A stretch of DNA of 64,000 nt from G963665085 sp963665085 (GTDB lineage Bacteria > Bacteroidota > Bacteroidia > Bacteroidales > JAAAOM01): contig CAXXXS010000002.1 in NCBI GenBank assembly GCA_963665085.2, positions 744,001-808,000 of the forward strand, in the 5' to 3' direction. The translations under genes were made by a program, and so were the position numbers. Shown here piece after piece: positions 43,010 to 51,825 of this stretch (position 1 is its first letter; each line of letters begins with the position of its first letter). The notes under the pieces are model-generated. The model had not been told where the DNA came from, did not search any database, and was given only the letters and a program-made list of their open reading frames with translations.

Positions 43010-44152
43010 TTATTTCTTTGGCGGAACCAATGTATTTGTTTCAAAAGTTTTTCCAACTTCTTTTAACCAGTGCATTATTTCAATATGTTGCGGACAACTA
43101 TCTTCACACTCACCACATTCTATACAGTCAGATGCTTTCCCGTGTGTTTTTGTTAAGTTCATATAATATACTCCCTGAACTGAAAAAACTGGTTTTATTG
43201 ATTGTTGCATTTCGGTATTATACAAAGCAAAATATTCGGGTATAGCAATATTTTGAGGACATCCATCCACACAATATCTACATGCTGTACATTGAATGGC
43301 AATGGATTCATTAATAACATCTACAGCTTTATTAACGGCTTCTTTTTCTACTGTTGAGAAAGGTTGAAAATCATCCATATAGCTCATATTATCTTCCAGC
43401 TGCTCATATGATGACATGCCACTAAGTACTGTTATTACATCATCAAGGCTGGCAGCAAACCGGATGCCCCATGAAGCTACAGATAAATCGGGCTGAGCTT
43501 CTTTTAAAACTTTCTCTGCCTTTTCGGGAACGATTGCTAAAGATCCGCCTTTTAATGGCTCCATTACAATTACCTTCTTACCATGTTTCTGAGCAACTTC
43601 ATAACATTTACCTGACTGAATGCTTTTATTATCCCAATCCAGATAGTTGATCTGTAATTGCACAAAATCTACTTCGGGATGAGCTGTAAGAATCTCATCA
43701 AGCAATTCTGCATTATCATGGTATGAAAATCCTATATTTTTAACTTTCCTTTCGTTTTTCTTTTCCTGAATAAACTTAAATGCATCGTGTTCCTCAGCTA
43801 TTTTAATGTGAGTAACACTCAAATTATGTAAGAGATAATAATCAAAATAATCAACTCCAACTTTTTCTAATTGCTCGTTAAATATTCGCTCCAAATCAGC
43901 CTTTGCTTTTAAGAACATAACCGGCATTTTTGTAGCTATAGTAAATGATTCGCGAGGATGTCTTTTCACCAATGACTCTCTAACAGCTGTTTCACTAATA
44001 AAATTATGATACATATAAGCAGTATCAAAATATGTAAATCCTTTTTCCAGAAAAGCATCAATCATTTTATTAAATTGTTCATAATCGATACTTTTTTGCT
44101 CTTCTTTATTTAACAAGGGTAAACGCATGCAACCAAAACCAAGTTTTTTCAT
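43010..44152 (-). CDS. Aldo/keto reductase with C-terminal ferredoxin-like domain
   Basis: This 380-residue protein combines a reductase barrel with a dicluster ferredoxin-type tail. The barrel begins KKLGFGCMRLPL and continues FTYFDTAYMYHNFISE, with FTIATKMPV and YYLLHNLS. The tail has CTACRYCVDGCPQNIAIP (about 293-310) and CIECGECEDSCPQHIEIM (about 347-364), each binding one [4Fe-4S] cluster. Such proteins are common in anaerobes. They may accept ferredoxin electrons, but the substrate is unknown. It is followed at 44229 by a flavodoxin gene on the same strand. Confidence 0.94.
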   Translation of the reverse strand: MKKLGFGCMRLPLLNKEEQKSIDYEQFNKMIDAFLEKGFTYFDTAYMYHNFISETAVRESLVKRHPRESFTIATKMPVMFLKAKADLERIFNEQLEKVGVDYFDYYLLHNLSVTHIKIAEEHDAFKFIQEKKNERKVKNIGFSYHDNAELLDEILTAHPEVDFVQLQINYLDWDNKSIQSGKCYEVAQKHGKKVIVMEPLKGGSLAIVPEKAEKVLKEAQPDLSVASWGIRFAASLDDVITVLSGMSSYEQLEDNMSYMDDFQPFSTVEKEAVNKAVDVINESIAIQCTACRYCVDGCPQNIAIPEYFALYNTEMQQSIKPVFSVQGVYYMNLTKTHGKASDCIECGECEDSCPQHIEIMHWLKEVGKTFETNTLVPPKK

Positions 44153-44228
44153 ATCTATATTTCTTTTGTTTTTCTCCTTAGTGTTTCTATTGTTAAATTA
44201 ATTCAAAGTTTATAAAATCTTTTAAAAA

Positions 44229-44753
44229 TTAAAGATTGGAAATCCAATTTTCGATTGTTTTATCTGCTCCATGAACACTCCCTCCACGAATTGCAATAGG
44301 CTTTGCTATTTCAGCATCCGGACAAAGGCGTTTTATGTCTGACACACTTCCACCTAGACCACTTCCTTCGTGTGTACAAAACGGAATAATTAACTTCCCT
44401 GAAAAATTATACGATTCAAGAAATGTAAAAACAGCCATAGGGAAAGTTCCCCACCAATTTGGATATCCAAGATAAATGATTTCGTAATCATCGAAATTAT
44501 CAATCGAATCTGTTAACTCTGGTCTTGCATTATTAGATAATTCTTTTTGCGCAACCCGGGTTGTTTCATTATAATCAACCGGATAAGAATTTATCGTATC
44601 AATTTTAAATAAATCCCCTCCGGTTTGAGCCTGTATTTTCTTTGCAACAACTTCAGTATTTCCTTCCTTTAAATCTACAATGCTGCCACCCACATAATTT
44701 TGTCCTCTACGCGAATAATAAGCGATAAGTGTTTCCCCTGCTGGATTTTGCAT
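44229..44753 (-). CDS. Flavodoxin-family protein
   Basis: A 174-residue flavodoxin-like protein: TLIAYYSRRGQNY at the start as FMN phosphate loop, YEIIYLGYPNWWGTFPMAVF for the isoalloxazine loop, and LIIPFCTHEGSGLGGSVSDI near 130. This is the NAD(P)H-quinone/flavodoxin_4 type, larger than electron-carrier flavodoxins in its spacing. It precedes the ferredoxin-like aldo/keto reductase by 76 nt on the same strand, consistent with cooperation in reductive metabolism. Confidence 0.9.
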   Translation of the reverse strand: MQNPAGETLIAYYSRRGQNYVGGSIVDLKEGNTEVVAKKIQAQTGGDLFKIDTINSYPVDYNETTRVAQKELSNNARPELTDSIDNFDDYEIIYLGYPNWWGTFPMAVFTFLESYNFSGKLIIPFCTHEGSGLGGSVSDIKRLCPDAEIAKPIAIRGGSVHGADKTIENWISNL

Positions 44754-44868
44754 ATTCTGTTATTTCTTATTTTATAGTTTAACTCTTTTACAAAAGTCGA
44801 TAAAATCAGTTTGCTTCGTGTTATATATATTACTGAAATATATACCTCTTTCACTGTTTTATAAAATA

Positions 44869-45285
44869 CTATAATCCAATAAGAATATTTCGCACCCAAA
44901 TAATTGCAAGCAATAAAAAAATTGAAAGCATCACCCATTTATTAGGCCTGGATTTAACAAATCTCATAAAAAATTCTTGTTTCATGATAATATCCCGTAA
45001 TAGCCAACCAACTGAAATAATTATAAAAACATTAAATGGTATTACTAAAGGATGATAAAGAAATGCCCTCTTAATTTCTAAGTGCACAAGACTAAGTGTT
45101 GCTCGTCCCATTCCGCATCCAGGACAGGGAATCCCTGTTATAAGCTTAAAAGGACAAGCTGTAATATTATTATTAAATATTCCAGTGTTAAAAATAAAGA
45201 AGGCACAATAACCGCCAACAATTGCGGTTAAAAAAATAATGTTTTTTAAACGGGAATGATTAATATCCGTAAGATCCTGATCCAT
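44869..45285 (-). CDS. DUF2752 membrane protein
   Basis: A 138-residue membrane protein with about four helices. The diagnostic DUF2752 core is CPFKLITGIPCPGCGMGRATL (about residues 48-68), with three cysteines in the loop, followed by AFLYHPLVIPF. Its start overlaps the TM2 gene's end by 26 nt. The TM2/DUF2752 pair recurs in Bacteroidota, but the function is unknown. Confidence 0.88.
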   Translation of the reverse strand: MDQDLTDINHSRLKNIIFLTAIVGGYCAFFIFNTGIFNNNITACPFKLITGIPCPGCGMGRATLSLVHLEIKRAFLYHPLVIPFNVFIIISVGWLLRDIIMKQEFFMRFVKSRPNKWVMLSIFLLLAIIWVRNILIGL

Positions 45286-45619
45286 GAATTGCCTGGGTAA
45301 ACATTTGGAAATTTACCTCGCGCGTTTCGTTCATTATTAAAAACCAATCAACAAGAGCCCAAATCCCAAGTCCTCCGCAGGTAAGAAGTTTTGCTACTCC
45401 TAATCCAGTCTGCCCCAAAATAAATCGATCGATCCCCAAATATCCTGCAAGAATTGAAATTACAAGTAAGAGTGTTGGAGCTTTATACTGCATGGATTGT
45501 ATAATCACTAACTTATTATCATCCACTTTCTTGAGCATCTCTACCATCATAAGTAATCTGTGAGAAGGAAAACGGTTGCCCATTGTAGCAATAAAAAGAT
45601 CGATCTTATTTTGTTCCAT
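45260..45619 (-). CDS. TM2-domain membrane protein
   Basis: The 119-residue protein has a short soluble N-terminal segment and a two-helix TM2 domain: GYLGIDRFILGQTGLGVAKL, then GLGIWALVDWFLIM with the conserved DRF and Asp-Trp residues. It overlaps the DUF2752 gene by 26 nt, so they are co-translated. TM2 proteins are small membrane proteins of unclear role. Confidence 0.9.
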   Translation of the reverse strand: MEQNKIDLFIATMGNRFPSHRLLMMVEMLKKVDDNKLVIIQSMQYKAPTLLLVISILAGYLGIDRFILGQTGLGVAKLLTCGGLGIWALVDWFLIMNETREVNFQMFTQAIHGSGSYGY

Positions 45620-45755
45620 AACTTTGTTTTTCGGTTTTTAAACGTTGGCAAGGTAATTATTTTTTATGTAAGAGAAGCTACTGAACTATCAGAAATAATT
45701 ATTAAAACATCTACTAAAACAATAATAATTTTATACACTAAATCTATTACTATTA

Positions 45756-46367
45756 TTACTCAATCTCTCCAGCCCCTTCTCTGATTATTACCGGCTCACC
45801 ATTTGTGCAATCAATAACTGTTGAAGCCACATTTTGTCCATAGCCCCCATCAATTACCAAATCAACAATCCCTTCGTAACGCTCGTGGATAAGTTCAGGA
45901 TCCGTAGTATATTCAATAACATCATCGTCATCATGAATAGAGGTTGTCATGATAGGATTTCCAAGTGAATTAATTATCTCGTGAAGAATCTTGTTATCAG
46001 GAATACGAACTCCAATTGTTTTCTTTTTATGTTTGAATAGTTTGGGAACATTACTATTTGCATTTAAAATAAATGTATAAGGCCCGGGGAGATACTGTTT
46101 CAACATTTTAAAAGTATCATTATCAATATGCTTTGTGAATTCTGATACCTGGCTAATATTTGAAAAAATAAACGAAAAATCGGCTTTCTCTATTTTTATT
46201 TGTTTAATTCTTGAAATGCGTTCGATTGCCCGGGTATTATAAATATCGCAGCCCATTGCGTAAACAGAATCTGTTGGATATACAATTACGCCTCCTTTTT
46301 TTAACACATCAACAACTTGAAGAAGGTGTTTCTCATTTGTGTTTTCCTCGTATAATTTAATCAGCAT
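45756..46367 (-). CDS. tsaC: Threonylcarbamoyl-AMP synthase (Sua5/YrdC/TsaC)
   Basis: It makes threonylcarbamoyl-AMP for the t6A37 modification of ANN-decoding tRNAs. The 203-residue enzyme shows LKKGGVIVYPTDSVYAMGCD, the KRR-like region IKIEKADFSFIFSNISQVSEF, LPGPYTFIL and TVGVRIPDN-like (KKTIGVRIPDNKI), then STVIDCTNGEPVIIREGAG at the end. The ATG at 46367 is chosen because a GGGGGAG Shine-Dalgarno-like stretch precedes it, which is rare here, and because the extra ten codons from 46397 are not conserved in type. Confidence 0.93.
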   Translation of the reverse strand: MLIKLYEENTNEKHLLQVVDVLKKGGVIVYPTDSVYAMGCDIYNTRAIERISRIKQIKIEKADFSFIFSNISQVSEFTKHIDNDTFKMLKQYLPGPYTFILNANSNVPKLFKHKKKTIGVRIPDNKILHEIINSLGNPIMTTSIHDDDDVIEYTTDPELIHERYEGIVDLVIDGGYGQNVASTVIDCTNGEPVIIREGAGEIE

Positions 46368-46479
46368 GTCAAACTCCCCCAATAAAAAGACCTGCAAATG
46401 TAGTGATTATTGGTTTACGTTTGATTTATATTGATGTTTCGTTGTTCTCATATTAAACGAAGATAATTCAAATTGAAAA

Positions 46480-46941
46480 TCAATACACTAACGGAATTAA
46501 TCTCCAACTAGATTTTTTATATTCACGATATCCATCAAAAACTTTTAGCAGCATTTTTTCTTCATAAGTCATTTTAACAACCTGATTGACGATTAACAGC
46601 AGATAGGCTAATACTCGATAGATTGAGTAATATTCAATTACAAGAGGTAATAAAGTAATAAAATTCGCCAAATACATGGGATGACGAATAATTTTATAAG
46701 GGCCTTGATTAATTACCTGTGTTCCTGGAATAACATCAGGCAATATATTTAGTTTTGCTTTTCTCATTACATATATAGCCCAGAATCCCAGAAATATTCC
46801 TGCAAAATACATTATAAGCAACAAATCTGTCGGATAAAATCGGTCAGAAAAAAGAATGTAAAAAATACAGAAAAACTGTATAACAACCAGTAAAATGGAA
46901 TATATAGGTTTATTTGAATTTGAATAAAACAAACTGTTCAC
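46480..46941 (-). CDS. Isoprenylcysteine carboxyl methyltransferase (ICMT)-like membrane protein
   Basis: The 153-residue membrane methyltransferase has four hydrophobic segments and the ICMT/PEMT C-terminal signature: GPYKIIRHPMYLANFI (about 90-105) for SAM binding, then YEEKMLLKVFDGYREY. Bacterial homologues methylate unknown substrates. The start codon is GTG at 46941; no ATG gives a longer hydrophobic N-terminus. Confidence 0.88.
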   Translation of the reverse strand: MNSLFYSNSNKPIYSILLVVIQFFCIFYILFSDRFYPTDLLLIMYFAGIFLGFWAIYVMRKAKLNILPDVIPGTQVINQGPYKIIRHPMYLANFITLLPLVIEYYSIYRVLAYLLLIVNQVVKMTYEEKMLLKVFDGYREYKKSSWRLIPLVY

Positions 46942-47170
46942 TATCTTTTACTTAATAAGATATAAACTATAAACACCATCTTTTGTTTGATTGCAAAAAA
47001 AATTATTTATTGATAAAAAAATGAATTCGGACATTATCATTTGTCTTTTTACACTAATTGAAACGATTATTCTTTTTGATCATAAGTTGTATTCACTTAA
47101 TTGACCTCCTAAATCCTTCTCACAGGAGGACTTCAAGAAAAGCAATTAGTCACAAGAATGATTCATTATT

Positions 47171-47848
47171 TTAAAAATCTTCTTTCTCTATATCTATTTC
47201 TTCTGATAAATTCACATCCTCCTCTTCTTCCATAATAAACTCAGGAACAGGCCTCTGTGGGCCAATATCCCTAAAATAAAAGGATAAAATAACTCCAGCC
47301 AGTGCACCCAGTAAATGAGATTCCCACGATATTTCTTCTTGTATCGGAAATATTCCCCAAACCATACTTCCATATAGAAAAGCGACTAGCAATGAAATAG
47401 CCATTAACCGGGGATATTTTCGAATAATTCCGCTAACAAATAAAAACGATCCCAAACCATAAATCAGTCCACTAGCACCAATATGATAAGCTGGTCTAGC
47501 TCCAAACCAAACCCATAATCCAACCATCAGATAAATCAAAAAAAACACTCTGTAAGCCAGTTCATCATAGAAATAAAATACAGCTGCTGTCAAAATAAAT
47601 AATGGAAGAGAATTATTTATTAAATGCTCAAAATCTCCATGAATCAAAGGAGAAGTGATAATACCTATCAATCCTGAAAATTTCCTTGGATAGATCCCTA
47701 GTTTAAAAAAACTAAAACCTTCTTCTATCTCAAGAATCTTTACCATCCAGATAACGGAAACCAATAAAAAAGGAAAGAGAAGACTATTAATAAATTTCTT
47801 CTTCTCTCTTTTTAAATAAGATGGAGTTATATCAGTAATTTGATTCAA
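47171..47848 (-). CDS. Rhomboid-family intramembrane serine protease
   Basis: A 225-residue membrane protein with six or more helices. The serine motif GASGLIYG (near residue 125), the histidine in SHLLGALAGVILSFYF, and the Asn-rich HLINNSLPLF of the oxyanion region all fit an active rhomboid. The C-terminus is a short acidic tail. It starts at TTG 47848, since no ATG is available, and overlaps the SRPBCC gene by 17 nt. Substrates are unknown. Confidence 0.9.
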   Translation of the reverse strand: MNQITDITPSYLKREKKKFINSLLFPFLLVSVIWMVKILEIEEGFSFFKLGIYPRKFSGLIGIITSPLIHGDFEHLINNSLPLFILTAAVFYFYDELAYRVFFLIYLMVGLWVWFGARPAYHIGASGLIYGLGSFLFVSGIIRKYPRLMAISLLVAFLYGSMVWGIFPIQEEISWESHLLGALAGVILSFYFRDIGPQRPVPEFIMEEEEDVNLSEEIDIEKEDF

Positions 47849-48371
47849 AATAAGTTTTCAGGTTTTCGAGACCTTTTTCGTAGTCTTTACCTAAGAAAGA
47901 TTCCATCATTAATCCAGCATACCTGCCAAATGGGTATTTTGCTTCTCCCTCGTAAATCCAGGTAATTTTTGTGAATCCTTCATCTGTTCGTTCTAACTGC
48001 CACAAATCTTTCGCTACAGCCTGACGAGGCTCAACAAAAATCAATTCATTGTATATTGACACATAAGTTTCGAATTCTTTAAGTTCAAGACTACCAACAC
48101 CTAACTTTTCGCCTTTCCATTCCCATTTGTGTCCAATCTCACCTGGCATTCCTGTTATTACAGCTTCTGCATCAGGCTCCTGTTCACTCCATGGACTCCA
48201 TTGCTTGTAAATATTAAAATCCAACAAATCATCATAAATTAATTCTAGTGGCCTGTCAACAACAACACTTTTTTGAACTGTTGCTACAGATGGAAGAAAA
48301 AGCGGGACTATCAACAATAAAAAAGCTAATACACCAACAATTACAAGAATAATTTTCACTGATTTCGACAT
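47832..48371 (-). CDS. SRPBCC-family protein with N-terminal membrane anchor
   Basis: About 179 residues: an N-terminal transmembrane segment (IILVIVGVLAFLLLIVPLFL) and then a START/polyketide-cyclase-like SRPBCC domain: VDRPLELIYDDLLDFNIYKQW, WSPWSEQEPDAEAVI, and ITWIYEGEAKYPFGRYAG. Such domains bind hydrophobic ligands; the function is unknown. The ATG at 48371 is chosen as the start, since upstream residues to 48428 are unlike the family. The rhomboid gene overlaps its end. Confidence 0.88.
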   Translation of the reverse strand: MSKSVKIILVIVGVLAFLLLIVPLFLPSVATVQKSVVVDRPLELIYDDLLDFNIYKQWSPWSEQEPDAEAVITGMPGEIGHKWEWKGEKLGVGSLELKEFETYVSIYNELIFVEPRQAVAKDLWQLERTDEGFTKITWIYEGEAKYPFGRYAGLMMESFLGKDYEKGLENLKTYFESNY

Positions 48372-48525
48372 GGTAGATATATTTATATTAAACAAAACGA
48401 CTAAACAATTATTATGTTCAATCATCATGAAATTAATAAATTAAAAACAAAAACCAATAAAAATTGATTTAGAATTCCAACTAATAAATAATTAACGATC
48501 CTAATTTTTATATTTTTTTAGGAGT

Positions 48526-49479
48526 ATGAAAATTTGTAGAATTCTTCTTCTCCATGAATCCTCCTATATTTGCACAAACAGCAAAAAATTGGAAAATAAC
48601 AAATCCATACCTGTATATAGTCTTGATAAGTTTAATGTTTCTGATAAGCAAAGCGTTCATTATCAGGTTGAAGTTTTTGATGCAAACAGACATTTTCAGG
48701 TTAGTTACCCGCATCGACATGACTTCTATGAGATTTTGTACTTGTATAATGGTTCTGGATTTCATATTATAGATAGTAATAAATATGAGATAAAACCACC
48801 TTGTGTATTTTTCATGTCTCCAGGACAGGCGCATAAACTGGAACTTTCTCATGATATTAAAGGATTTATATTTCTTTTTACTGCAGAATTTTATTTACTC
48901 GATCAGAAAAATAAAAACAGGTTGTTAGAATTCCCCTTCTTTTTCTCATTAGAACAGAACAATCCTCCACTATTGCTTACATCCGAAAAAGATAAAAATT
49001 TCCTTAAGGAATTATTTGATAGAGGTAGTATGGAAATTCTAAAACAAAAAGATGTTTCAGAAGAAATAATACGTTCGCTACTGGATTTAATTTTATTAAC
49101 CTGTGATCAGATATATCCAAAAGACTCAAACAAAGTTCAGAGGGGGAAAGGACATATTTTAGTTAAAAACTTTTTTAGTTTGATCGAGGAAAATTACCAA
49201 AACAATCTACGTGTAAATGATTATGCGGAAAAACTAGCAGTTACACCCAATCATCTCACACAAATGGTAAGGCAAATTACAGGAAAAACATCGGTAGAAC
49301 TAATTCAAAAAAAGCTAATTGCAGAAGTTAAGCGGTTACTTCTTCATACAAATCTTACAGTAACAGAGATTTCCATGCATATGAACTTCCCTGATCAATC
49401 CTATTTCACTAAGTTTTTCAAAAAACAAACAGGCATTACCCCTCTTCAATTCAGAAAGGAATCCATGAAAAGTACCTAA
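48526..49479 (+). CDS. AraC-family transcriptional regulator
   Basis: A 317-residue regulator with an N-terminal cupin (PHRHDFYEILYLYNGSGFHII) and a complete C-terminal AraC domain with two helix-turn-helix units (LRVNDYAEKLAVTPNHLTQM and VTEISMHMNFPDQSYFTKFF). The start is uncertain. ATG at 48526 has AGGAG too close (2 nt), while a perfect -7 box TATATTTG lies at about 48565-48572. TTG 48589 just after it would give a 296-residue protein starting LENNKSIPVYSLDKF, as is usual for the family. Its targets may be the divergent SRPBCC gene or nearby reductases; unknown. Confidence 0.88.
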   Translation: MKICRILLLHESSYICTNSKKLENNKSIPVYSLDKFNVSDKQSVHYQVEVFDANRHFQVSYPHRHDFYEILYLYNGSGFHIIDSNKYEIKPPCVFFMSPGQAHKLELSHDIKGFIFLFTAEFYLLDQKNKNRLLEFPFFFSLEQNNPPLLLTSEKDKNFLKELFDRGSMEILKQKDVSEEIIRSLLDLILLTCDQIYPKDSNKVQRGKGHILVKNFFSLIEENYQNNLRVNDYAEKLAVTPNHLTQMVRQITGKTSVELIQKKLIAEVKRLLLHTNLTVTEISMHMNFPDQSYFTKFFKKQTGITPLQFRKESMKST

Positions 49480-49537
49480 AAAAAAAGTTTTTTTATATAC
49501 AGGTTTTGCTTTAATTTTACTTGCTTTGTTTCATATA

Positions 49538-49557
49538 GTTAGAAATTCAATTCTAAC
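49538..49557. promoter_or_regulatory. Inverted repeat in the ilvC leader
   Basis: GTTAGAA-N6-TTCTAAC, about 50 nt before the ilvC start. It could be an operator or a leader hairpin; no consensus is known to me for this sequence. Confidence 0.35.
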
Positions 49558-49605
49558 CCAATCAAGATTAAAAATTTTATTTTAAACAAATAACAATTTA
49601 AGAAA

Positions 49606-51081
49606 ATGGCAAATTATTTTAATTCATTACCATTCCGTCTGAAGGTTCAGGAATTAGGTCAATGTAGTTTCATGGACAGCGAAAAATTCGCTAATGGAGT
49701 TGATTACCTAAAAGGAAAGAAAATTGTAATTGTTGGTTGTGGTGCCCAAGGGCTCAACCAGGGGCTTAACCTTCGCGACAGCGGACTTGATGTATCATAT
49801 GCCTTACGTAAAGTTGAGATTGATGAAAAACAAATTTCTTATCAGAATGCTGTAGACAATAACTTTAATGTTGGAACTATTGAAGACATCGTACCTACAG
49901 GAGACTTGGTATTGAATCTTACTCCAGATAAATATCACACACCTGTTGTTAACCACATCATGCCTTTAATGAAAAAAGGAGCAGCTCTTTCATACTCTCA
50001 CGGATTCAATATCGTGGAAGAAGGAATGCAAATCAGAGATGATATTACCGTTATTATGGTTGCCCCTAAATCTCCTGGTTCTGAAGTGCGTGCTGAATAC
50101 CTAAGAGGATTTGGTGTTCCTACACTTATCGCTGTTCACAGGGAAAACGATCCAAACGGAGACGGCCTGGAAATTGCAAAAGCATATTGCGCTGGTACTG
50201 GTGGACATAAAGCTGGAGTTTTACATTCTTCATTTGTTGCAGAAGTTAAATCTGACTTAATGGGAGAGCAGACAATTTTATGTGGAGTTCTTCAAACAGG
50301 TTCTATTCTTTGTTTCGATAAAATGGTTGAAAAAGGAATTGAACCAAAATGGGCTGCGAAACTCGTACAATATGGTTGGGAAACTGTTACTGAAGCTCTT
50401 AAATTAGGTGGTATCACCAACATGATGGACAGACTTAGTAATCCGGCAAAAGTAAAAGCTTACCAATTAGCTGAAGAGTTAAAAGAAATCATGACTCCAT
50501 TATTTCACAAACACATGGATGATATTCTTTCCGGAGATTTCTCTTCTACCATGATGGAAGACTGGAAAAATGACGACAAAAACCTTCTTACCTGGAGAGC
50601 TGCAACAGGAGAAACTGCTTTTGAAAAAACAGACGCTACTTCTGAAGAAATTACAGAACAGGAATATTTCGATAAAGGAGTATTAATGATTGCATTTGTA
50701 AAAGCTGGTGTTGAATTAGCATTCGATACAATGGTTGAATCAGGAATGAAACCAGAATCTGCATACTACGAGTCATTACACGAAACTCCACTTATTGCAA
50801 ATACAATTGCACGTAAGAAACTTTTTGAAATGAACCGTATTATTTCTGATACAGCTGAATATGGTTGCTACTTATTTGATCATGCTTGTCGCCCATTATT
50901 GGCTGATTTCATGAAGGAAATTGATACCGATGTGATTGGTAAAAACTTCAATGAAGCTGGAGATAATCATGTTGACAACCAAGAATTAATCAAAATTAAC
51001 GAAGAGATTCGTTATAGCGAAGTTGAAATTACAGGAGCTGAGCTTCGTGAGGTAATGACTTCAATGAAAGCGATTATCTAA
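49606..51081 (+). CDS. ilvC: Ketol-acid reductoisomerase, class II
   Basis: The second enzyme of branched-chain amino acid synthesis, converting acetolactate to dihydroxyisovalerate with NADPH and Mg. At 491 residues it is the long class II form with a duplicated knotted domain. The Rossmann motif is GCGAQGLNQGLNLRDSG (about 45-61); then VAPKSPGSEVRAEYLRGFG, KSDLMGEQTILCG with the metal-binding Asp and Glu, and the second half YYESLHETPLIANTIARKKL. It is on the plus strand and convergent with ilvN, separated by a bidirectional terminator, so it is outside the ilvDBN unit. Confidence 0.97.
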   Translation: MANYFNSLPFRLKVQELGQCSFMDSEKFANGVDYLKGKKIVIVGCGAQGLNQGLNLRDSGLDVSYALRKVEIDEKQISYQNAVDNNFNVGTIEDIVPTGDLVLNLTPDKYHTPVVNHIMPLMKKGAALSYSHGFNIVEEGMQIRDDITVIMVAPKSPGSEVRAEYLRGFGVPTLIAVHRENDPNGDGLEIAKAYCAGTGGHKAGVLHSSFVAEVKSDLMGEQTILCGVLQTGSILCFDKMVEKGIEPKWAAKLVQYGWETVTEALKLGGITNMMDRLSNPAKVKAYQLAEELKEIMTPLFHKHMDDILSGDFSSTMMEDWKNDDKNLLTWRAATGETAFEKTDATSEEITEQEYFDKGVLMIAFVKAGVELAFDTMVESGMKPESAYYESLHETPLIANTIARKKLFEMNRIISDTAEYGCYLFDHACRPLLADFMKEIDTDVIGKNFNEAGDNHVDNQELIKINEEIRYSEVEITGAELREVMTSMKAII

Positions 51082-51100
51082 GTAAAATAAAACATCAAAA

Positions 51101-51133
51101 AAAGGGTCTTCATTCTTGTAACGAAGACCCTTT
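51101..51133. terminator. Bidirectional intrinsic terminator between ilvC and ilvN
   Basis: An 11-bp perfect stem, AAAGGGTCTTC (51101-51111) and GAAGACCCTTT (51123-51133). It is followed by TTATATTTTATT on the plus strand and preceded by CAAAAAAA, which reads as a T-run on the minus strand. It serves both convergent units. Confidence 0.85.
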
Positions 51134-51155
51134 TATATTTTATTAAGAACCAGAA

Positions 51156-51707
51156 TTATTTACTGGCTGCTACTTCTATCTTTTTCTCATCAATTTCTTC
51201 AAGATAATTGGATAACAACTCCTGACTTAATCTGGTTACAGCAACCCTTCCAGAACGGGTAAATTGTTTTACACCAAATTTGTTCAATTCTTCAAACAAC
51301 TCTGAAGTTTCCTGTTTATGCCCTGTTTTTTCAATTACTGTATATTCCTCAGTAACCTCAAGGATACGGGCATTATACCTCCTAATTGTTTGCTCCAAAG
51401 TAGTTGTTTTAAGCAACGCTTCTGTCGGCACTTTATACAGAGCTATTTCCTGGTGGATAATTTCACTCTCAGGATGATAAAATGCTTTAAGTACTTCAAC
51501 CAATTTCTCTATCTGATTAACAACTTTTTCGACTTTATCCCTGGTAGTTTTAACAACAATAGTAAATTTATGAATACCTTGAATAGCCGACTCCGAAACA
51601 GTTAAACTTTCAATATTAACATTTCTTCGTGTAAAGATGATTGTTATCCTGTTGAGCAAACCAATATGGTTCTCAGAAAAAGCGGTTATTGTGAATTCTT
51701 CAATCAT
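51156..51707 (-). CDS. ilvN: Acetolactate synthase small subunit
   Basis: The regulatory subunit (183 residues) mediating valine inhibition. An N-terminal ACT domain, ITAFSENHIGLLNRITIIFTR, with RRNVNIESLTVSES, is followed by the C-terminal ALS small-subunit domain (YNARILEVTEEYTVIEKTGH). Last gene of the ilvDBN unit. It ends at the bidirectional terminator. Confidence 0.95.
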   Translation of the reverse strand: MIEEFTITAFSENHIGLLNRITIIFTRRNVNIESLTVSESAIQGIHKFTIVVKTTRDKVEKVVNQIEKLVEVLKAFYHPESEIIHQEIALYKVPTEALLKTTTLEQTIRRYNARILEVTEEYTVIEKTGHKQETSELFEELNKFGVKQFTRSGRVAVTRLSQELLSNYLEEIDEKKIEVAASK

Positions 51708-51825
51708 TATATTTTGTTTTTTTAAAGTTCTATAAAAAACTCAATTTATTTAGAAACCCAGGAGATTATCTATAATTCCATTTTACGGTCTTCAGTCTCC
51801 TTTTTCCGGTCTCCTATCTTTCTTT

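Noticed and set aside
44675..44938. 87-codon minus-strand frame between flavodoxin and DUF2752 genes
   Set aside because: It overlaps both neighbouring genes in another frame and has no recognisable features.
48508..48852. 114-codon minus-strand frame opposite the AraC gene
   Set aside because: It is the shadow of a gene with two clear helix-turn-helix motifs and a cupin.
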